DNA of 64,000 nt, from contig JAHLJZ010000011.1 of NCBI GenBank assembly GCA_025602915.1, positions 434,001-498,000 of the forward strand. The letters are read 5' to 3'. Source of the stretch: Paraphysoderma sedebokerense (taxonomy: Eukaryota; Blastocladiomycota; Physodermatomycetes; Physodermatales; Physodermataceae). The position numbers and the translations under genes are program-made. Each line of letters opens with the position of its first letter. Within the stretch, counting starts at the first letter, position 1. Below, in pieces: positions 46,370 to 57,353 of this stretch. Below the pieces are notes generated by a model that made no database searches, was not told the origin of the DNA, and worked only from the letters and a program-made list of their open reading frames with translations.

Positions 46370-49300
46370 TCAATCTTGGTCAATACTCATAGTCTGTGCC
46401 TTCATTTCCTCCTCCACAGCCTGATCTCTGCAGACCACACTCAATGCTTTATAATAATAGGGCAACCTTTGAAACTGACTATCAAGTCCAAAAGTCAAGA
46501 AATCAAAAGCAATAGCTATGGGTTTTGGTGTCAATGTCGTACTGACTTGTTCATCCATCAATTCAGTTGGTTCGTCGTTCATGGCCTCCATTTCCACGTC
46601 CATCTTCAACTCGACTGGTTGCTTGTCATCATCGGAATCAGAATCCATGCTAATTTCAATTACACCTTCGGCCGCACCATCATTCTTTTTTAATTCTTCT
46701 TCCGTTGTTTTTGGATCGATATTGAAGCGACGAGAAGCTTTAATTTGAGGGATTTTCGGGTAACGCTGCGAAAAATGCGTAAGAAGCAAATTTTTCGCTT
46801 TTGACCTGAGCAGATAATATCAGTGATAAGTAAAGCGATCCAGGAGGGAAATCATGAAAAATAAAACAAAACAAACCGTTCCCAAATTTCAATGGCCTGG
46901 CCAGTCGTACAATGTCTTTTGTGATTTGCCTCTTGTTCCATTCCATCTTCCAAGGTTGCCTCGTGTATTAACAAATCAACGCCTTCAGATAAAGCAACCA
47001 AATCGCGACATGGCCGCGTATCACCGGAGAAACTATAGTGAAGAAGCCAAAATTGGCACAGACAATAAAATTAGTGAAATGAGAGAAGAACTGGGAAAGC
47101 AAATATTACATACACTAAACTCCATGTTCCATTATTAGAGTTGGATCCATCTGCTCCGGGCATGTCCACATCAGCGCTGTCACTTTCTATAAATATATCG
47201 TCACCACGCCCTTCAAGTCTAATTGCATAACTAAACGGACAATGAATTACGTCACAACATTCGACGGTTGTTAACCCAGCAGCATTCCGCATTTCCCGGA
47301 TTGTCTGATCCACGTTGGTCACAACGCCTGGCATTACTGATTCCATTTCGCGATTGATATGAGAGTTCTCTAGCAGTTTTGAAAAAGCCGTAGGGACGAG
47401 GTGGGGTGAAGGGATAAAGCGGACGTACTTCAGAAGAGGTACAGAATAAGAATATGTGCTGGCGTATTCAGACAGGAAGTGGAGTAGCCGTGGCGGACCA
47501 ATAATGTATAACACTGGCTGGTGTGAAGTTTTATTAACGGATATAGGGGATGTCGAATTAAATGAAGAGGGAAAAGTTTTCGGATTGGAGGGGAGGAAAC
47601 GTGGCGAATCACCAAAGACGGATTTAACTTCCTTATTTTCAGTTATACTTGCTTGAGTTGCATGGTGCTCGTTAAACATATTCAATATCTTTATCAACCC
47701 GAGATGATGATCGGCGTGCATATGAGATATGAATATTACTTTAAGATCATCCAGAAAGGCAGAAATGTTAGGGTATTTTTGTCGAATAAGGGGATAAGAC
47801 TTCGGGTGATCTTTCGGTATACGTGTAGACAATGACGAAGGCAAATATGTCGAGGGATGAGTGAGAGAAGATGGTCCGAGTAGCCGATACAATTGACCGA
47901 AAGTTCCTTCACCACAATCTAAGATAATTGAGCCATGCGCAGAGGTGATAATGTTTGACGTGACTACAGAAGGATTAAACCATGTTATTAATAAACCATA
48001 ACAAAATTTCATGGAAGCCACAAATTGATGTCCCACCATTTCGATATTTTGACGGAATTGCCGAACCTGTCCCAAGTGTTGAGACAATCAGCCTTTCGGA
48101 CGTGCTTTTTGATTCCTTGTCAAGTTGCGTATTGCTTGAAATTATGCCATCGTCATTTCTCGCGTTATACAGAGGTGCGGATATAATTCCCTTTTTCTCT
48201 AAAACCGTTGTAACCTCCTTCACTTCTGTCCAAAACTCCTCCATTTCATTCGTCGCTGTTTTGAATTCTCTGCTTGACAAATCGATGTGGTTATAGGTGT
48301 TCTCCGTCAAGACGAGTTTAGGTTCGAAAATGAGAGTCTGCAAAGGTTTAGGGACAATTTTTCGACTTTGATAACCGACGGATGTTTCATTAGTACTTGA
48401 TCTTAGATGAACAGGAGTTAGCGAGCTGTGTTCAACGATAAGTCCGGGAAATACGCTTTCGTCTAATAATTTTAGTTTCGCTTGGGCCACTGCGGAGCTT
48501 TGAAATGCCGCACCATCTTTTGCATAATCTCTTGAAAGCACAAAATGGTATACATTTTTGTTGAATTCATTCAAGAATTTCTTATAATTGGTAGATTCTA
48601 GTACGGATGAATCGCCAAGGTGAATTACACATTTGAGTTGATTGAACTCAGACGTCGCAGAATCGAGATAAGGCTTAATCTGTGATGCTGAAAGAAGAGA
48701 AGGAATATAGGAGGGCGAGGGTACGTCGAGAATGATAAAATCTGACGACGGTTTGGTGGCAGCCATCACTTGCTGAGGATGCACGACAGTCCCAGATTCG
48801 GTAGTAATCGATATACCTTTTGTTAAGCGACCTAAAATCAAATACCACAATGAATTTAAGGCGAAAAGCGCTTGGACACGGTCTCATAGTGTAAACAAAC
48901 CAAAATCTGGACCCCGCTTCACCCCTAAAGCCATCGCAGCCTTGGGATTGAATTTTCCCGGGACCTCGGGACCCTTGCAAATATAACATATTGCAGTTTT
49001 CGACGATATCCCTGGTGGGATACTCATAGGATTTCGTACTTGATGTTGGTTTTGTCGACTCTTATCGTTGGACAGATCGCCAACTCCAGGACATGGTGTA
49101 GCACCTTTCTTCCTTCCCTGCGCAGAATTACTCCCTGTGCCGCCGGCACTGCCATTAAGCAATGAAGAACCAAACATTTCCATTACAATTCGTTTCTTGT
49201 CCGTCGAAGGATTGTTGGCCGTGCGGGACTGGTCGCCCTGTGCTTTTCGCTTCTGACCTGCAGATGACGGGGAAGGGCCCACATTTAGCGGTCGTTCTTT

Positions 49301-49771
49301 CGAGTCAGATGGGTGCAACATAATTGGTGTAATCCGTAGATTCTCATCTTGGAACACCGAACCATCAACCGGAAAATCGTGAGTGGATAAATTCGTGGTA
49401 TCCCTAACAGGAAATTAGACCATGATGCAAAGGCTCGAAGAAATCGTTAACCTCACTTTAACTTACCGTTGAATAAAGTGCCTCGTCGTGGCGACAAAAT
49501 GTGTAGTGTTTTCTGGCCCGTAGACATTTATGTTATTAGTCCCTGCATCCGAAATGGTGAGCAGCATCCCCGGTAATCCGCCCACCCGTTCCCAATCCAG
49601 CCTTGTCAGGAATACGTTTTTCAACTTTGTCAATCTGGCGGCATTCTCGACACAGAAACGCTGAGTGCCTTCGCCACAATTGAAAAGATAACGCTGCGAA
49701 TCAAAATGGACCAGGATTGAGGGGGATACATCTACAGAGTCTGTACTGAGTACTTGAAGGAACCACTTCAT
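46370..49771 (-). CDS. TRZ1: Long-form tRNase Z (ELAC2/Trz1)
   Basis: The endonuclease that removes 3' trailers from tRNA precursors. Two related halves are visible. The N-terminal half (MKWFLQVLSTDSVDVSPSIL, RYLFNCGEGTQRF, FLTRLDWERVGGLPGML) has lost the metal ligands, as in all long forms. The C-terminal half has the GTGSAIPSKYRN loop, ILDCGEGTFGQL, the active histidine motif SHMHADHHLG, and further on LLTHFSQRYPKIP with an acidic tail. The linker (near 48900-49300) is long and Ser/Lys/Gly-rich. I start at 49771 because MKWFLQV begins the conserved domain. The frame stays open upstream to an ATG at 50029, giving a basic leader with no Glu and only two Asp, which could be a mitochondrial presequence from an alternative start. 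Length is about 900 residues. Confidence 0.9.
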
Positions 49772-50226
49772 CGAACGTCGTTGATGAATGATAGTTGTGG
49801 GGGGAGGTGAGAGGGGGCGGGCCCGTGAGTATCGGAAGAAGGCCGAATAACTGTATAATTGGCGTAGTGTAGCGATTGTGGTGATTATAATGTCGCAACG
49901 ATGCAGAATTGTAAATATGGTCAACCCATACGAATTCCGTGGACTCAATGGAATTCCTTGTTTGTCGGAGCGACGCGTCCGTTGCCATGGTATCCCGACC
50001 AAACTCGAAGGAACGCATATGGCGGACAAAACGTGATGGAGAATAAATCAAGTTATATTTATCAGCTTATGCTAACAATATTCAACAAGAATGAACAAAA
50101 ATTGACGAATAAAATATGTACAAATTGGGTACCAAATGATAATGTGTAATTATTCAACTCTAACTTCATACATCTGGAATCATTTTCTTTAAATACTTCA
50201 AGAAGCGACTCGGCGAGATCCGTTTC
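49772..50226. other. tRNase Z upstream region, possibly coding a mitochondrial leader
   Basis: Continuous with the tRNase Z frame up to 50029 (see that entry). The string GTTGCCATGGTATC at 49981-49994 resembles an X-box with one mismatch. The rest is the AT-rich 3' flank of Ndc80. Confidence 0.35.
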
Positions 50227-53102
50227 TTACGAGTCTGCTTCCATTGCATTATCTTCAGTTGCATTTTCTGATTCCAATTCCATGCCAGCTCCACCGCTTG
50301 CTACGAATTCTTCCATCGCCGCTTTTTCTACTTCAGCAAGGCATCCTTCAATATGTGTCTTGAATGTAATACAATCTTCGAGAATTTTGATCAATTCTTT
50401 TCCAGCTCGCTCCTTAGTTTCGTGTGATTTGCGAAGTAGATTGTCGTATCTGGTTTGACAACCGGTTAGAATCCTGCAGCACATTGAGCATCTCAAAACA
50501 AGAAAGTACTCACTCGATTGTAATCTTTTGCGCCTTCTGTTGCGATGCGAGTAATCCTGTTGTACATTCAGTTCTCATTTTATTCAGTTCGTTTTCAAGG
50601 TTTTCCATCTCCGCATTACTTTGATCGTTTTCCTTCAAAATGGCCTAAAATTCAAGCAGTTTCAAATGTAAGTTAGAAAAAGGCAGCCACTGGTGATTAT
50701 GAGTAACAATTGCCGACCTCTTTCTCTTCGTTATAAAGCCCCACACTTTTCGAGATTTTAGCTTCCAGTGACTTTAATTCTTCAGTCTTATCATGCAATG
50801 TTTCGTATAGTTTATCAAGTGCTTCTTGTAACAGAAGATGTTCATCTTGATATTTGTGGACTTGAGAATTGAATTTCGATCGTAGTTTGAGTAGGAAGGG
50901 CTATAAGGGAGCAAAATATTGAGATCATATGAAATATACTGTTGAAGTTTGACAAGCTGAGAAACGAACCTTCACAACATTTCTTAGGTCAACGCTGACC
51001 ATTTGGTCTGGTCTATTGGCATGTAGATTGAATTCCAGTTCGACTTTTACCCCATCAGCGTAAATTGATGTTTCTGCCGGCAATAATCCAAGTTTGTAGG
51101 CTGTTGTATTGTAATCTTGAACTAATTTTTCAATCTAATTCAATGGTAAGTAGAAAGATGGTTAAAAAAGCATGAGCGCGATCACTTGACATATGCCCTA
51201 TACCTGGTCTAATTTTTTCTGCACGTTGATTTCCTTGTCCCACATCTGTTTACTTATTTCATCGATTTTCTGTTGCAGCGTCTCAAGCGCCTTCGTAAGT
51301 TGCTCACGTTCCGATGTCATGCGGTCAAAATCGGCAGGAGATATATCCTGTGCGTCAATCTGAGCTTGTAGGGACAATTTTTCTGAGTTCAATTGTTCAA
51401 GCTGTCGAACTATCATCGGATAATGGTGTCAATGTATATTAAGTGAGAAAAATGGAATGAGATAGTTCAAACAAGGGCACGGTACCTTGCTCCTCCAATT
51501 CTGCGGTAAGTTTCGAATTTGCCTCCTCTAATTTTGACTTCTTCGACTGCAATCGCGATATGTATTGTTGGAATTTTTCGTTATCCGACATCAATACCTG
51601 TTTTTGTCTATCCAGCGTAACCAGGGGCGGCTGCGCGAAATCATTTAAAGTTAAAGAAAAGATTCCAGTTAGGTTAACTGCAGTAGCTTATTGGGTTTAT
51701 CAGACGATACCTCGTTCTCAGTGTATTCCTTTATTTCCTTGTCCAATTGCTCAATTTCACCGGTCAACCTTTCAACATCCTTGAGAACAACTTCGTTTTT
51801 ACGTTCTTTGGAATTTAGGAAATCAGACGCAAGAGATGAGTTTTCTAGCGATTGAGAACAGTAAAAGCCATTGAATGAGCACTATAAGAGGTCCATACCA
51901 AAATTAGTGGCTAACTCAGCTTCCATGATGCCAAAATCGTCATCTCCAGCAAGAAATCCCTGATACGCTTTAGTCAGGTAATCGAAAAACAACATGTCGT
52001 TATCCATTCCCTCATCAAATCCGGTGCCCGGTTCCATTTGTTCGCACATCTGACAGAAGTCGAAAGAATGCAATTATTAAGCGAAATTAGACTAATGTCA
52101 GTCGGTATTCCCGAAAATTAACATGAGTTTGAGTACTGATTAACTTACCAAGACTAGCTCCATCAACCAAGTCAACATGGCCAAAATTGCTGGCCAGGAA
52201 TGCATGGAACCCACAGCGTACAATTGCGATTTGCTGATTTGATCGGAAAATGGGTACCTAGCGTATACAGAAATGGAATTTGGATAGATTAAATTAGCAT
52301 ATATTCTTGGCGGTTTGAATCGAATTTCATAAGACCGAGCACACATCGACCGATATCCATCAACTGCAAAGCAGACATTCATCTTCAGGAATTTCAATCA
52401 CTGACATTTATCATGATCGGTAGTTCTATCGCACAACTTCCGTAATATTAGTCTCTGTGACTAGTGCCATTGACTATATTGGCACAGCGGTTTACGGCGA
52501 TGCTGGATGTACCGGAAGTCCCGACACTCGGTGAAGAGAGAAGCCTTCCTCCGCTCATACAGAAGAGATTCTGTAGAAAACTCTATGCTGCTTTGTGCTG
52601 CAATGTGTAATTCATAAATAAACACGACTCGGTCAACTCACCTCAGCCCTTTCAAAATAGCGGGAACTTCTTCTTCAAACTTTTTTTGGAACATATAATG
52701 CGGATCAAGCTTCGCATATAAGAATCTGAAAATGGTTTCAAAGTCCTTCTTCGTCGGAGTCTGTAACGTCTTAAGAGATAGCGGTTGCGGATAACCTTGA
52801 TGCGTGAGAAAGTTGATAATGTTCCTGATGGAGGTGAGTTGGAACTGTTTATCTCTGACGGGACGGGGATCTTTCTGGTCTCTCGGGGCGGGAGTTGCGG
52901 ATATCAAAGAGGGGCGAGAGATGACGCTTGATCTTCTGTTGTTTTGCGAAAAGGACAGCGACATTCTGGCATCGCTCTGACGAGTGGATTGGGGGACCAT
53001 TGAGAGTCTGTTTGAGCGACCCGCCTTCCCACCGACGGAGGAGGAGAATGCATTCTGCGAATGTGATTCCGTGAGTATGCCCAGCGTCTGTCTTCTCTTC
53101 AT
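50227..53102 (-). CDS. NDC80: Kinetochore protein Ndc80/HEC1
   Basis: The microtubule-binding subunit of the NDC80 complex at the outer kinetochore. The unstructured basic N-terminus MKRRQTLGILTESHSQNAF (a likely Aurora B target region) leads into the calponin-homology domain: DKQFQLTSIRNIINFLTHQG, TPTKKDFETIFRFLY, YPFSDQISKSQLYAVGSMHS and WPAILAMLTWLMELV. An acidic stretch with FFDYLTKAYQGFLAGDDDF follows, then long coiled coils (for example IVRQLEQLNSEKLSLQAQID and REQLTKALETLQQKIDEISK) and an acidic C-terminus ending ATEDNAMEADS. About eight short introns. The start at 53102 matches the usual short basic N-terminus. A CACGTGA site lies about 100 bases upstream. Domain order and length fit the family. 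Confidence 0.92.
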
Positions 53103-53199
53103 CGTTATATCTTTCTGAATGGCTATATGTGAGATGTGTGTGGATGATGAATGAATGCACCAAAGGAAACAAACGAACGCGAAAAGCGGAAAGGGAAGT

Positions 53200-53206
53200 C
53201 ACGTGA
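53200..53206 (+). promoter_or_regulatory. CACGTGA element upstream of Ndc80
   Basis: AAGTCACGTGAGCTG lies about 100 bases upstream of the Ndc80 start codon. Confidence 0.45.
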
Positions 53207-53325
53207 GCTGAAACGGAATTGCTATTTATTAATTTTATGCTGAAGTTATTAATATTAAGAAACTATGACGGTTGTATATTACATTAAATAGATATCAAGA
53301 GTCTGAATTAATAAGAATAAATCTG

Positions 53326-54456
53326 TTAAGTCGCTGTATTTGATTTCCAGGTCTCTCGTAAGATGAGGTTGGAAAGTATTTCGTGGGCATCCTTACTCAC
53401 CGTACTGAGCAACTCGTCTTTCTCTTCGGAGGGAAATTTTGAAAGCACATAATTTGCAACAGAAAGTGATGACGTCGACGACGATGAAGATGGTCGGTCG
53501 ATACCAATTCGTAGACGGGTAAAAGCCTGACAGACACCATAGTTGCCGTTAATGGTCAAAATCACTTAAACACTGATACTCAGCCTAAAGAGAACGAAAA
53601 GACAAGAAATACCAAAAGCTTAGGATCAAATAACGACGACTTACATCGGTTCTTAGGGAGGCCACCAACGATTTCAATCCATTATGGCCACTGATAAAAT
53701 GAATGAATTATATTGATAAACTGGACCATTCATGCATTTAAAGCCTAATTACCTTGCGCTCCCACCATACTTGAGACTTAGCTTTCCAAACGGGCGGTCC
53801 AAGTCATCATGAAGGACTATCAAATGGGTTTCACTCGCCAGCGCCGATGAGTCAAGTGCTAATCTTGAGTTGGCCTTTAATAATTTGGGTTGATTTGTTG
53901 GATAGTGAAGGCGAAGATTTTTAACTTGCAACAAAGAAGATTAGGCTATAGATAGCATAATAGTATAAACGAATCCAGACTCACTTGTACGAGCTGCGTA
54001 TTTACCACTTTCATTCATAAAACAGCGCACCTTGATCAAGTATATATTTGCTTCTAGCATTGATATTGTTTCTTTGATCGCTTCCTTATCGGTTTCCATT
54101 TTTTCAATACCACTTTCATGATTCGTAATCGAACTATCTGAGCTATTACCAGAACTTTTAGGGCCGGAAAAAGTCTTTAGAGCCGTTTTAGTTTTGGTGA
54201 TTTTAAAACCCTTCTTCATCAATTCTTTAAAAAGAGTTATCTTTGCGTTGCAAGGCTCTATAAATTTGTGCAACTTTGTTTCAACAATATCATACTCTCT
54301 CTCTCGAACAAATGCTAGACGCATTGAGCTTGCGATACTGTCGAGTACAATTTGACCGGCGTTGTGTCGAGTGCATTTGAACTGAGGTCCATGGTTGCCG
54401 AGGGCAAGAATGATGAAAGTCGGTGGACGTATGATCGGATTTCGTACTAGAGTCAT
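53326..54456 (-). CDS. PTH1: Peptidyl-tRNA hydrolase, bacterial (Pth1) type
   Basis: Cleaves the ester bond of stray peptidyl-tRNAs; in fungi this type usually serves mitochondria. The catalytic residues are present: His in KCTRHNAGQIVLDSIA, Asp in LIVLHDDLDRPFG, and the Asn motif GGSAR-GHNGLKSLVASL. RLRIGIDRPSS follows, and NYVLSKFPSEEKDEL and ILSNLILRETW finish the protein. Two things are odd. The usual GLGNPG loop reads ALGNHG. Between the first third and the FMNESGKYA block (normally TYMNxSG) there is an insertion of roughly 60 residues rich in Ser, Lys and Glu (SGPKSSGNSSDSSITNHESG). The start at 54456 gives MTLVRNPIIRPPTF. About three introns. It sits just upstream of Ndc80 in the same direction. 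Confidence 0.87.
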
Positions 54457-55090
54457 AGCAAATCATGTCTCACTCCCAGAATATAAAATCAAGCGAGAGG
54501 GGATTAAGTTTGAATGTCACTGATTTGCGATTGAATTCTTTTTGGGGATAGAGTCAAACACCTCTTAAATTCCTTGTAATCAATGACGAGAATTAATGAT
54601 TCATCGCCCATTCAAAGTATAACAGTTGGAAAATGGCTGACATTCTTAACATAATTTGATAATTTTAACAAAAATTTACCTGTGATACAGAAATCAGAAT
54701 GGATACTGATATCAGAATGTTGGGATTATTCAATTGAAGAAAATCTTGTAGATATTGTTTCAACGATAGACTTGTTTTGGAAATTGCTCCTGCGTTGCCA
54801 AATCCTCAATACAGGCATGGTTATGATTCAGAAAGCTGATCTCATATAAATAATGATTAAGACTGGACAGTCGACTAAATTGATTTCATGCCAAAGAATG
54901 ACGTGCGGATAATACTGCAAATAGTGTTTAATAGTATTGATAGGCAACAGATTGCCGATTCGGCGTTACGGTAGACATAATTTCTCATTTTATTTTCTGT
55001 TCGATAATGACCCAAACAAGGGGTTAACTACATCATCCTCCTGCACTAAGCAATCTCTCACGAATTGAAGACTTTTTTCGCCTTGATACT
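54457..55090. other. Intergenic region between the oxidoreductase and Pth
   Basis: AT-rich, likely the Pth promoter and the 3' flank of the oxidoreductase gene. No gene is seen. Confidence 0.5.
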
Positions 55091-56896
55091 CTACTTTTGC
55101 GCTGGCTTACCCTTCCACTGCGTAAACTCATGAACTGTGACGCCATCAATGCCCTTGACTAAATCCTTCCCGAACGCCATAGAGGGTGTGCAAGCACCGG
55201 CCTTTACTTTTGTTCTTCCCTCATAAACTCTCAGAGCAGTTTCCAAAGATGCAAGCGCGGTAAATGTGTAGCCTTCTGGTACAGTGACTGAACCAGTGAC
55301 ATACTGGTTTGTTTTAGCATCTCGAACTTGACCCCATACATCTGAATGGGAAAATGTTTGTTCGAAAAGAGTGATTGCGTGAGTGAATATTCCATACAGC
55401 CGAAATTTTCGGTGAAATGTGCAAAAGTTTCATTAATTTTCGTGGGTGAGCTGTAATTAATCTTTTTTATGAACACTTACCCATATAACCTTCCTTGCGT
55501 TCTTCAGCTGTAGGTCCAGTCACAAACTTGTCAATAAGGGAAATAATCGCGTTCTAGGGAAAGAGAGGATGCGTTAAGACAGAAAATCAATTTTATGTGT
55601 TCAACATATACAGACTTTAAGGAATGGCACAAAAAGTAACAAGAGTTGTCCGATAGGAAGGAGATAGTAAGAGAGTGTAGCAAGAATTGGGTGGGACGGA
55701 ATGTACGTATCGATATTTGGAATTCGTGTGCTATTATATGATTAGGCGGAATAAATCGTGAGTGATTTGATTGACCATAGAGTAAATCACTATAATTTAT
55801 GAATGGCCAAACCTGAAGTATGCGGTGTAGACATCTCCCCACGGAATGAAACTAACATATTTCTTTCCATTCAACGGAAATGTAACGTAGCGACTTTTGT
55901 AATTAATACCCACTTCCGTCATTTTCCCATCAATCCGTGTTCGTGGTTTCACACCGGAAACGATACTTTCAAAAGCCGTAAGTGTCGTGCCGCGACTGGC
56001 TGTACCTGCACGAACTTTAGGATTTTTTGATCCCATAGAAAATGCAAGTTCTAGATGGGTAGCGCCGGGGAGTTCGTCTTTCAACATTGAAGCAAGACAA
56101 TCGGTCGGTCTGAGGAGGTGTGATTATTAAGTAGGAAGTGATCAATGACTACTCACAATATTTCAAGCCAACACAAGCTGTACAAAGAATCCAGAATGAA
56201 AAAATTTAAAAATCGAACAATGGAACATACACGACATCGAATCCTACACCCGGGACGGCTAAAATACCGGCGCTCGCAATCTCCTTCTTGTACTTTTCAA
56301 AAACAATTGCAAATGCATCCTGCTCCCCAGTAATATCCATGTAATGCACTTTGTTTCTGATACATCCTAACAGCATCGGCTCACAGGTGCGTATGAAAGG
56401 ACCGGCCTGTCATCATCATGTGGTTTGAAGAGGTCAGTTTGAGTGTTACGTTGAATCTATGATTGCCAACGCTTTCGCGGGTTGTCTTCAGTGAAACGTA
56501 CAAGAGGCCAAATCCCAATAGGTTAAGGCCCTAAAAATATAATATATGTCTTGAGATACACACCATATGAATGACAACTTTTACTCCCCGCAAACCTTCA
56601 TCAACTTCTTTATCTTGGTTTAGATTGAAAACACGATATGGAAGTCCATACTTTTCGGCTAAAGGTTTTATCTTTGATTCAGTTCTACCGGCAAGAACAA
56701 GTTTATCTTTAAACCAAGAATACGAAGGGTTCTTGGCGACTAGTTCCGTTGCTAGTACCTAAATTTGTGTGTCATTTTAAAACGTTTAATGGCAAGAAGT
56801 CAAAGCAGCCACCGCAGACCGCTCTCAAGGACGGCAGATAGGAGCACGAACCCCAGTGTAACCGTTGGCACCGTAGAGGACAATCTTTGAAGACAT
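55091..56896 (-). CDS. Saccharopine-dehydrogenase-like oxidoreductase (SCCPDH type)
   Basis: The N-terminal Rossmann fold has the dinucleotide loop SSKIVLYGANGYTG, followed by LAGRTESKIKPLAEKYGLPY, KVVIHM and AGPFIRTCEPMLLGCI. VHYMDITGEQDAF and GVGFDV-PTDCLASML come next, then LELAFSMGSKNPKVRAGTAS and RGTTLTAFESI. The C-terminal part includes YVSFIPWGDVYTAYF and ends VKGIDGVTVHEFTQWKGKPA with QK. This is the saccharopine-dehydrogenase-like / trans-acting enoyl reductase family, not the lysine-pathway enzyme itself; substrate cannot be told from sequence. The family is often found on lipid droplets or membranes. The start at 56896 places the nucleotide loop right at the N-terminus, as usual. 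About seven introns. Confidence 0.85.
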
Positions 56897-57353
56897 AATG
56901 GAGTCGTTTGTTACTTGGAAACTGATGAGATGAGAAGATTATTGTTTTGTGTACTAAAAAGTATCTGAGATATGCAAAATCGCCGATGCCGGTGATGTAA
57001 TGTTGGGCCGGGCTGATTTGCAGCAATTTCTGCAATTCCACGCCGACAGGGATAAACCGCGCTGATTTATATTAAAGTTCGATTTGAAATCATATAGACC
57101 ATAATGGAATGATGACTATCATCATTTTTTTGATAAGTATATGTCTTCGTATCTTTTGAAGACTTGATTTTTAGATAGAAATTCACAATGCTGTCTTAAT
57201 GAGAGCATCGTCTTGCAAGATATAAATTGTCCAGTCCATTAATCTCAGTTTTCAAATTACAGATACAATTACTTTTATTGAATTGCTATAGATTACAGGC
57301 AAAATTACAGATTTATACATGTGACCTTATTACAAAATGTAATCTTCTGCATA
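56897..57353. other. Intergenic region between Pcf11 and the oxidoreductase
   Basis: Promoter of the oxidoreductase gene and 3' flank of Pcf11. No gene is supported. Confidence 0.5.
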
